From Paenibacillus sp. PvR098 (GTDB lineage: Bacteria; Bacillota; Bacilli; Paenibacillales; NBRC-103111): DNA of 64,000 bases. Under the pieces are notes generated by a model. The model was not told the origin of the DNA, did not search any database, and saw only the letters and a list, made by a program, of their open reading frames with translations. Both the position numbers and the translations under genes were made by a program. The stretch covers positions 2,547,001 through 2,611,000 of the forward strand of contig NZ_JAFIBU010000001.1 of assembly GCF_017833255.1 (NCBI RefSeq), given 5' to 3'. Below are positions 58,077-64,000 of this stretch, one piece after another (positions within the stretch are counted from its first letter, which is position 1; each line of letters begins with the position of its first letter).

Positions 58077-58931
58077 ATGACCGCCATCCAATCAAATGAC
58101 CTGTGCCTCAGCTACGGTGAAACATGCATTTTTCAGGACCTGAATATCTGCCTTCCCAAAGGAAAAATTACCGTGTTTATCGGTGGCAACGGCTGCGGCA
58201 AATCGACGCTTCTGCGTTCGCTGGCACGTCTGCTGACCCCGCAAAGCGGGCAGGTCGTTCTGGACGGCAGCAACATCGCTACCTTGAAGACAAAAGAGGT
58301 AGCGCGGCGTATGGCCATGCTACCGCAAGGTCCGGCGGCTCCGGAAGGGTTAAGCGTGCTGCAGCTCGTCAAGCAAGGACGTTATCCATATCAAAATTGG
58401 CTGCAGCAATGGTCCAAGGAAGACGAATCAATGGTTCGGCGAGCGTTAGAGCTTACGAACATGAAGCATCTCGCCGAACGTTCGGTTGATTCCCTCTCCG
58501 GCGGTCAAAGACAGCGCGCTTGGATCGCCATGACACTGGCTCAAGGAACCCCGACCATTTTGCTCGACGAACCGACAACATACCTGGACCTTGCGCACCA
58601 GATCGAGGTGCTCGACCTGTTATACGATTTAAACATACAGGAACAGCGCACCATTGTTATGGTGCTTCACGATATCAATTTGGCTTGCCGCTATGCCGAT
58701 AATGTAGTGGCCATTAAGGACAGGAAGGTATGGGCTGAAGGAAAGCCTAAGGATGTGGTATCGGAGGAGCTGATCCGCAGTGTGTTCGACTTGGAATGCC
58801 GTATTATCGAGGATCCGCTGTTCGGTACTCCGATGGTTGTCCCTTACGGCAGAGGCAAAAAACCAGAATTTCGCCGGGTCGCTCCAGGAATCGGCATGAT
58901 GAATGAGACGACCATTCCGGCTTTCGCATAA
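58077..58931 (+). CDS. siderophore ABC transporter ATPase
   Basis: A 284-residue FepC/FhuC-type ATPase: Walker A GGNGCGKST, Q-loop MLPQGP, signature LSGGQRQRAWIAMTL, Walker B ILLDEPTTYLDL and switch His in VLHDINLA. ATG 58077 follows AGGAG at 9 bases; the in-frame ATG at 58020 would overlap the permease stop but has no site. Confidence 0.92.
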   Translation: MTAIQSNDLCLSYGETCIFQDLNICLPKGKITVFIGGNGCGKSTLLRSLARLLTPQSGQVVLDGSNIATLKTKEVARRMAMLPQGPAAPEGLSVLQLVKQGRYPYQNWLQQWSKEDESMVRRALELTNMKHLAERSVDSLSGGQRQRAWIAMTLAQGTPTILLDEPTTYLDLAHQIEVLDLLYDLNIQEQRTIVMVLHDINLACRYADNVVAIKDRKVWAEGKPKDVVSEELIRSVFDLECRIIEDPLFGTPMVVPYGRGKKPEFRRVAPGIGMMNETTIPAFA

Positions 58932-58942
58932 ATCATCTTTAC

Positions 58943-58977
58943 AGCGCTGAGCTCCTATCCGAGCCTCAGCGCTTTTT
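58943..58977 (+). terminator. terminator of the siderophore permease-ATPase operon
   Basis: AGCGCTGA / TCAGCGCT perfect stem with TTTTT after it. Confidence 0.88.
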
Positions 58978-59066
58978 AGATTGCGGAATGCTTTTGGATT
59001 CATGACTTTTAGGCTCAATGGGGAAAATACAGCCAGGGAGTTCAAAAAGGAGGCTAGTGGCTTACT

Positions 59067-59198
59067 ATGAATTTGCTGACGTATTATCTCCAGCAATATG
59101 GATTGTCTGCCGTGCTGGTTATCGGCCTGATTTTAGCCGTATCTTTCGTTTATAAATACTGGGATAAAATCGTCATTAAGGGCAGCGGCAGGAAATGA
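59067..59198 (+). CDS. small membrane protein (43 residues)
   Basis: MNLLTYYLQQYGLSAVLVIG continues into one membrane helix and a basic C-terminus VIKGSGRK. AAGGAGG lies 13 bases before the ATG, which is long but acceptable. No family known. It stands alone between a terminator and a convergent gene. Confidence 0.5.
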   Translation: MNLLTYYLQQYGLSAVLVIGLILAVSFVYKYWDKIVIKGSGRK

Positions 59199-59250
59199 AC
59201 CTTCGTACGTGGATAGGGGCTGGGCCAGCTGCCCGTCATCAAGCCCCTAC

Positions 59251-59703
59251 TCATCCAATGGACATCGCACCAGATGCTAATTTGAGCACAGCCGCTGCGG
59301 CTATACTTAAGATCAGCAAACAGTAGAACAGCTTGACCATCGTACCCTCCGGCCTCTCCTCAATCGACCAATGCCCATTCACCGTCAACACAAAAATAGC
59401 TGCGAATGTAAATAGAATGACATTTTCCCTTTGTTTCGAACCACTGATGAAGCTTATGAACAAATGAAAACAGATTAGAGAAATAAATAATTCGTTGTAC
59501 ACCCCACGATACTTTTCTGTTGCCCTGTTTAACGGGGAAATAGAAAAGAAAAAGAGACTTAAAAATAATAGACAACCTAAATAAACAAGCATTCTTGAGA
59601 TGGCATCATGCACGATCATCCAATGAAAGAGAAGAAGATACGCTTGAAATAAAATCAGCTTTACTACATCGTTCATGCTCTCGTTAGTCCGGAATCCATA
59701 CAT
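59251..59703 (-). CDS. integral membrane protein of unknown function
   Basis: A 150-residue protein with about five hydrophobic helices (LILFQAYLLLFHWMIV, LVYLGCLLFLSLFFF, ELFISLICFHLFISFI, VILFTFAAIFVLTV, LFYCLLILSIAAAAV). AAGGAAG lies 10 bases before the ATG. AT-richer than its neighbours. No family recognised. Confidence 0.6.
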   Translation of the reverse strand: MYGFRTNESMNDVVKLILFQAYLLLFHWMIVHDAISRMLVYLGCLLFLSLFFFSISPLNRATEKYRGVYNELFISLICFHLFISFISGSKQRENVILFTFAAIFVLTVNGHWSIEERPEGTMVKLFYCLLILSIAAAAVLKLASGAMSIG

Positions 59704-59824
59704 ACGATATCAACTTCCTTATCTTTACTGAAATTGATCTATTTATATATACATACTCGCAGCATGTCCTTCTTATTCTAGTTTCTATTAAATCACCATC
59801 CTATCAACCGATTGACCAAAGCCT

Positions 59825-59856
59825 CCCCTTCGACCTCCCGATTAGGGGTTTTTTTG
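59825..59856 (+). terminator. possible intrinsic terminator
   Basis: CCCCT / AGGGG with a 14-base loop, followed by TTTTTTT. It has no obvious gene to terminate on the plus strand except the 43-residue one. Confidence 0.45.
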
Positions 59857-59918
59857 TTATTTTTGGGCCTAAACCAGGAGCATGTCACAGAGCTGACAAG
59901 AACAGACGTAAAATAGCC

Positions 59919-59943
59919 CGATCGGGTAGTGTTAACCCTATCG
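59919..59943. promoter_or_regulatory. palindrome upstream of the haloperoxidase-like gene
   Basis: CGATCGGGT-agtgtta-ACCCTATCG, arms matching at 8 of 9 bases, with a GTTAAC core; the perfect 10-mer CCCGATCGGG overlaps it. It lies about 53 bases before the gene and looks like a repressor site. Confidence 0.4.
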
Positions 59944-59995
59944 GATTCAAGATATATTCAACCTATCACACCATACCCAACAGGAGGATCCATTC

Positions 59996-60790
59996 ATGAA
60001 GAAAATCTCATTCACACGTTTTGTCAAATTTTCAACCGTACTTATGATTCCTTTACTTCTATCGGCCTGCATCACATCGAAAGCCGAGGAAGCTGGAATG
60101 GGCTGGAAGCATAACATGCCGATGGAACCTGAAGCCGGTGAATGGAAGGCTCTTGAACTTCCAGAAGGAAATACGTTTAAGGTCGACACTCCCCCTGCCA
60201 ATGATTCCGATATCACCAAAGCCGAATTGGATGAGCTCCATCAGATGGCGAGCCAGCGTAACGAGGAAGATATCAAGCTGATCAACCACTGGGCAGGTGG
60301 AATCGTCAGTCCGAATACCCACTGGCTTGCCGTGACAGAGCAGATGGTCAAAAAATACAATCTGTCCCCACCGGCCGCAGCGAGAGTTCATACCGTCGTA
60401 TCCGGAGCGATCTACACGGCGTCAACCGCAGTATACAACGAGAAATACCGATATCTTCGCCCGCGTCCGACCGATCTGGATCCGACATTACAGCTTCCTG
60501 AAGGGTTTAAGGTTCCTCCTCACCCCGCCTATCCTTCGGGTCACTCCGCTACAGCGAAAGCAGCAAGTACGGTTCTGTCGTATATGTTCCCTCATGAAAA
60601 GGACGTTTTTGAGAAAATGGCGGCAGACGCCAGTATTTCCCGATTGAAAGCGGGTATTCATTTCAAAAGCGATATTGTCGCTGGTGAGCAGCAAGGAAAA
60701 GCTGTTGCTGAAGCGATCATTGAAAAGATGAAAGACGATCATGCCCCTCTTCAATTTATGGAGGCGGGACACGGCCCAGCGGGGCATTAA
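59996..60790 (+). CDS. vanadium haloperoxidase / PAP2-type phosphatase lipoprotein
   Basis: A 264-residue lipoprotein with lipobox LLSAC (Cys25). The PAP2/haloperoxidase active site is complete in order: KYRYLRPRP, HPAYPSGHSATA, and SRLKAGIHFKSDIVAG (Arg/His). This fold binds phosphate or vanadate and acts outside the membrane as an acid phosphatase or haloperoxidase. SD GGAGG. Substrate not determinable. Confidence 0.85.
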   Translation: MKKISFTRFVKFSTVLMIPLLLSACITSKAEEAGMGWKHNMPMEPEAGEWKALELPEGNTFKVDTPPANDSDITKAELDELHQMASQRNEEDIKLINHWAGGIVSPNTHWLAVTEQMVKKYNLSPPAAARVHTVVSGAIYTASTAVYNEKYRYLRPRPTDLDPTLQLPEGFKVPPHPAYPSGHSATAKAASTVLSYMFPHEKDVFEKMAADASISRLKAGIHFKSDIVAGEQQGKAVAEAIIEKMKDDHAPLQFMEAGHGPAGH

Positions 60791-60902
60791 CCTCAAACCA
60801 ATAATTCAGCACTGCGCCAAAGGATTAATTTATGCAAAAAAGCCGGAAGGATGGGGGCCATCCTCCTGATCATACCCCTGTCAAGTAGACATTCAAAAAA
60901 AG

Positions 60903-61796
60903 CTATGCTGCCAGCGCGTGCCGATACTCAATCGGTGCGCGCTGTTTGAGTTTAGCTTGAAATCGCTGATAGTTATAAAAGTAAATATAATCTTCAATGG
61001 CTTGATGTATTTCGGATTCTGACTTAAACTGTTGGAGATACAACTTCTCTGTTTTGAGATGCGAGAAGAAGGATTCGAAGCATGCGTTATCCAGGCGGGT
61101 TGCTTTGCGAGAGTGGCTGCCTTTAACGCTGAATGCTTCTAATCGTTTGTTGTACGCCTGAGACGTGTACTGGAAGCCCTGATCCGAATGGAGCACGGCC
61201 CCATAAACGTCTCTTTTTCTTGTCCACTTCTCCAACGTATCCAGCACGAGCTGCACATCGTTTCGTTCGGATAATTACCAAGCTACAATCTCATTGTTAA
61301 ACAAGTCCTGAATGGCGGACAGGTAATAGAAACATGTGCCATCTGAGATATACGTGATGTCGGTGACCAACTTCTGCTAAGGACCTATGGCATGGAACTG
61401 ACGCTGTAATCGGTTCGGATAAATGACGGAAGGCTTGTAACTGAAACGTTGTCGTTTCTTCCGAATGACGGATTGTATGGATAGTTCTCTCATCAATCGC
61501 CATACTTTCTTTTGGTTAACACGGTATCCTGCTTCCCACAAGGCGTTCATCATGCGAGGGTATCCGAAATATGGATGCGTAGCATGAATGGCCATCATAC
61601 GCTCCTTCAACTCGTGGTCTCGTGCTTGTTTTTCTACGCGCAACGAGCGTGTTTTTCGCCATTTGTAATAGCTGGCTCGAGGTATACCCGCGATATGTAT
61701 GAGGAGGGTAACACCGTGTATGCTACGTAAATCATCGATTAGTTGGTAGTGATCTTGCTGCTCGACATGGCCTCCTTTACCAGATTTGGATACCGC
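60903..61796 (-). pseudogene. IS3-family orfB (DDE transposase) with two nonsense codons
   Basis: The frame runs from the -1 shift at 61796 to the stop at 60903, with TAG at 61377-61379 and TAA at 61275-61277 inside. The catalytic triad remains: VTDITYISD, LHSDQGFQY, and NACFESFFSHLKTE. Upstream HTH-21 region HPYFGYPRMMNALWEAGYRVNQKKVWRLM is intact. Two point mutations thus inactivate an otherwise complete transposase. Confidence 0.82.
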
Positions 61797-62080
61797 TTTT
61801 TTAGGTAGTCTACCTGCGCGCTCAGATCGTCCCGCTCTTCCTCTATACTAGCGAAGGATGTACGAAGACGCCCTTTTAACGGATTACTGACGCCTTTACG
61901 CTCATCAAAGCTGTCTCCGTTTCTCCACTTCTTTACCCACACCTTTAACTGTGAACAATTACGTATTTTCATTTGGTCTGCTACCGCCTTATAGCTCGAA
62001 GATCCCTCGATATATGCTTTAACCGCAGCTATCTTAAATTCTTCTGTATACGTCTGAAAGATCTGCCCTTTTTTAGCCAT
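61739..62080 (-). CDS. IS3-family orfA (HTH protein)
   Basis: A 113-residue OrfA: TEEFKIAAVKAYIEGSSSYKAVADQM helix-turn-helix, KVWVKKWRNGDSF, and a leucine-zipper-like C-terminus with DYLKKRYPN at the frameshift site. Intact; the OrfAB fusion by -1 frameshift would enter the broken OrfB. Confidence 0.85.
   Translation of the reverse strand: MAKKGQIFQTYTEEFKIAAVKAYIEGSSSYKAVADQMKIRNCSQLKVWVKKWRNGDSFDERKGVSNPLKGRLRTSFASIEEERDDLSAQVDYLKKRYPNLVKEAMSSSKITTN
61796..61802 (-). other. programmed -1 frameshift site A6G
   Basis: Minus strand AAAAAAG within CTA AAA AAG CGG of orfA. Shifting -1 gives GCG GTA TCC and joins the orfB frame, as in other IS3 elements. Confidence 0.65.
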
Positions 62081-62187
62081 AAAGAAATCCCCTCCAAGTA
62101 TTCACTCGTTCCTCATGATAACATGACGGTTTTATTGAGTGTCTACTTAAAGGGGATAATACTACTGGTTTCGGCTTTTTATTCTTA

Positions 62188-63447
62188 TTACACGAGCGCT
62201 TTCTTCGCAATATCCGTCCGATAGTGCTTTCCTTGGAAACGAATGCGATCCGCCTCTGCGTAGGCTTTGGCGCGTGCTTCCGCGATATCGCGGCCCAGCG
62301 CAGTTACGCCCAGCACCCGGCCGCCGCTAGTGACGATAGCTCCGTCCTTCACAGCGGTTCCAGCATGAAATACCAGAGCGTCTTGAACCTCATCCAGCCC
62401 TTCGATCGGCAGTCCTTTCGGATACGATCCCGGATAGCCCTCAGAAGCGAGAATGACACATACAGCCGCTTCATCGCTCCACTCAATGTTCATTTGCCCA
62501 AGACGACCGTTCACGGCTGCAAGGAAAATATCCAGCAGATCCGTCTTCAGTCGCGGCAGGACAACCTGTGTTTCCGGATCGCCAAAGCGCGCGTTGAATT
62601 CGATCGTTTTCGGTCCGTTCGGCGTTAGCATCAGACCAGCGAACAGTACGCCACGGAATGGACGCCCCTCGGCCACCATGGCCTTTGCCGTAGGCTTGAT
62701 GATCGTTTCGATCGACTCGTCGATAACCGACTGCGGAATATGCGGCAGCGGGGTATAAGTGCCCATGCCTCCCGTATTCGGTCCTTTGTCATTATCGAAT
62801 ACCGGCTTATGGTCCTGCGCCGGCATCATCGGACGTACCGTTTCCCCGTCCACGAACGCGAGGATGGACATTTCCTGCCCTGTAAGAAATTCCTCAATAA
62901 CCACTTGGTTACCGGATTCGCCGAATACTTTGGCGACCATGATTTCATGCAGCGCCTTTTCGGCTTCCTCCAGCGTCTGAGCCACAACCACGCCCTTACC
63001 TGCCGCTAGGCCGTCGGCCTTGATAACAATCGGCACCTGCTGCTTACGCAGGTATTCCACCGCATCGTCGAACTTGTCGAACGACTCGTAAGCCGCGGTC
63101 GGAATGTTGTATTTTTTTAGCAGCTGCTTGGTGAACACTTTACTTCCTTCAATGATCGCCGCATTCTTACGGGGTCCGAAGACCGCAATTTGTTTCGCCT
63201 CTAGATGATCAACAATGCCTTCGGACAACGGGTCGTCCGGCCCGATTACGACAAGGTCGATGGAGCGGTCAATCGCAAACTGAGCGATCTCTTCGAATTG
63301 ATTGACCTGGATAGGCACACATTCAGCCACTCCGGCAATGCCCCCGTTGCCCGGCGCGCAGTACAGCTCCTGCACCTTAGGGCTTTTTTTGAGCGCCCAA
63401 CAAATCGCATGCTCGCGGCCGCCGCCGCCCACTACCAATATCCGCAT
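62188..63447 (-). CDS. purD: phosphoribosylamine-glycine ligase PurD
   Basis: A 419-residue GARS with ATP-grasp domain: MRILVVGGGGREHAICWALKKS at the start, VVIGPDDPLSEGIVDHL, ADGLAAGKGVVVAQT, and EFNARFGDPETQVVLPRL. Catalyses ATP-dependent joining of glycine to phosphoribosylamine in purine synthesis. It is 13 bases downstream of the IMP cyclohydrolase, as the last gene of a pur operon. Confidence 0.95.
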   Translation of the reverse strand: MRILVVGGGGREHAICWALKKSPKVQELYCAPGNGGIAGVAECVPIQVNQFEEIAQFAIDRSIDLVVIGPDDPLSEGIVDHLEAKQIAVFGPRKNAAIIEGSKVFTKQLLKKYNIPTAAYESFDKFDDAVEYLRKQQVPIVIKADGLAAGKGVVVAQTLEEAEKALHEIMVAKVFGESGNQVVIEEFLTGQEMSILAFVDGETVRPMMPAQDHKPVFDNDKGPNTGGMGTYTPLPHIPQSVIDESIETIIKPTAKAMVAEGRPFRGVLFAGLMLTPNGPKTIEFNARFGDPETQVVLPRLKTDLLDIFLAAVNGRLGQMNIEWSDEAAVCVILASEGYPGSYPKGLPIEGLDEVQDALVFHAGTAVKDGAIVTSGGRVLGVTALGRDIAEARAKAYAEADRIRFQGKHYRTDIAKKALV

Positions 63448-63460
63448 GTTGCGCTCCCCC

Positions 63461-64000
63461 TTAATCCTTGTTTATGATCAGCAGCTCGGTCTCTCCGCTT
63501 CCGAGGCGAATCGTCTTGACCATCAGCGAAATTTTATTCTCATCGTTCAAAACGTTCCAGTAAGTGTCCGCAATTTGCTTCACATCGTTCTGAAGCGGAA
63601 CAAGCGCAGGCTCACCTTGGAAGGACGGCAGCGGATTCCCGTCGCCTGCATACGTATGAATGCAGTGACCGAAGCCCGGAAGCGCCTTTTCGTAAGTGTA
63701 GGTATGACGGAGCGTTTGCTCTTCCGTGTTGTTGCTCGATTTCAGAATCGACAGCTTGTAAGCAAACTGACCGTCTTTCAGATCAACGAGACCGCTGATA
63801 CGCGGAGTAAAATTCGGCGCATCCGGTTCGTATGTCCGGGTTGCCAGTGCAGACTCAAAGGAACCGCCAGCTTGAATTGCTTCATGAATCGTATTCGTCT
63901 GGTCACCATTCGTGACGATATGCGCGCCGTTCACATGCTTGACCGGGTAGTAGATGATCAGCGACGGATCTGTGAGCTTCGCAGGGTCTTTCGCTTCCGT
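63461..64000 (-). CDS. IMP cyclohydrolase, PurO-type, cut by window edge
   Basis: The frame is open from the right edge (a GTG at 63934 is not the start): it reads DPSLIIYYPVKHVNGAHIV, TNGDQTNTIHEAI, then GSFESALATRTYEPDAPNFTPRISGL and LPGFGHCIHTYAGDGNPLPSF. This resembles the IMP_cyclohyd (PurO-like) family and not the C-terminus of bifunctional PurH. It would close the ring of FAICAR to IMP. At least 179 residues are visible. Confidence 0.75.
   Translation of the reverse strand, partial: TEAKDPAKLTDPSLIIYYPVKHVNGAHIVTNGDQTNTIHEAIQAGGSFESALATRTYEPDAPNFTPRISGLVDLKDGQFAYKLSILKSSNNTEEQTLRHTYTYEKALPGFGHCIHTYAGDGNPLPSFQGEPALVPLQNDVKQIADTYWNVLNDENKISLMVKTIRLGSGETELLIINKD

Larger units (their letters stand above)
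60880..62149 (-). mobile_element. IS3-family insertion sequence with broken transposase
   Basis: About 1.27 kb with imperfect terminal inverted repeats sharing AAGTAGACA(t/c)TCAA(a/t)AAAA (60883-60900 and 62131-62148). It carries orfA and an out-of-phase orfB joined by an A6G slippery site (61796-61802). OrfB has two in-frame stops. IS3-family assignment is from the two-frame organisation and DDE layout. A target duplication could not be fixed by eye. Confidence 0.8.

Overview
The window looks like a chromosomal segment of a spore-forming Bacillales bacterium, most probably a Paenibacillus or close relative. This is inferred from gene content and order: yerC, dgkB and rlmD homologues close together; an SR1P-like peptide overlapping a GapB-type gap gene; rsbV-rsbW-sigB; and YtxH, YflT and GlsB-type stress proteins. 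AGGAGG-type ribosome sites are used throughout.

Positions 1-12.8 kb form an AT-rich accessory (defence) island read almost entirely on the minus strand. It starts at the left edge with the first codons of pglX, then brxC, brxB, brxA and a small leader gene: the 5' half of a type 1 BREX phage-defence operon that continues outside the window. Upstream lie an XRE regulator with a PD-(D/E)XK nuclease-like protein, a four-gene operon (wHTH-like protein, calcineurin-like phosphatase, DUF7669-like protein, YgiT-type zinc finger) of unknown role, many tiny hypothetical genes (several of 50-58 codons) and an autoinhibited Fic enzyme. Positions 13.07-13.64 kb are non-coding, with iteron-like repeats and a remnant of an SLH domain, and mark the junction to the core genome.

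Positions 14-25 kb are core metabolism: rlmD, dgkB, a CbiX/SirB chelatase, yerC, gap with the SR1P-like peptide, a ThuA-like protein with a divergent AraC regulator, and a GAF protein.

Positions 25-46.7 kb are a general-stress (SigB) region. It contains rsbV-rsbW-sigB, a second orphan rsbV/rsbW pair, dps, glsB-ytxH, two YflT-type general stress proteins, glgC, and a four-gene signalling operon whose first three products match the RsbY (receiver-PP2C), RsbK (hybrid kinase) and RsbM (CheR-like) module known from Bacillus cereus. I find the same promoter motif, GTTTCA-N14-GG(G/T)TA(A/C), upstream of rsbV, glsB, dps, glgC, the rsbY-like gene and a yflT-like gene, and a weaker copy before a 52-residue membrane protein. 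This predicts a locally clustered, self-reinforcing SigB regulon. A nucleoside ABC importer (nupNOPQ-like) is embedded in this region.

Positions 46.7-64 kb hold galactonate dehydratase with its GntR regulator, an ECF sigma factor with a membrane partner, a DUF3048 lipoprotein, an extradiol-dioxygenase-like protein, thioredoxin, an IDEAL-domain protein, an Rrf2 regulator, a Fur-controlled siderophore ABC transporter with three Fur boxes, a vanadium-haloperoxidase/PAP2 lipoprotein, a nonsense-inactivated IS3-family element apparently inserted in a terminator, and purD followed by an IMP cyclohydrolase (PurO-type) cut by the right edge.
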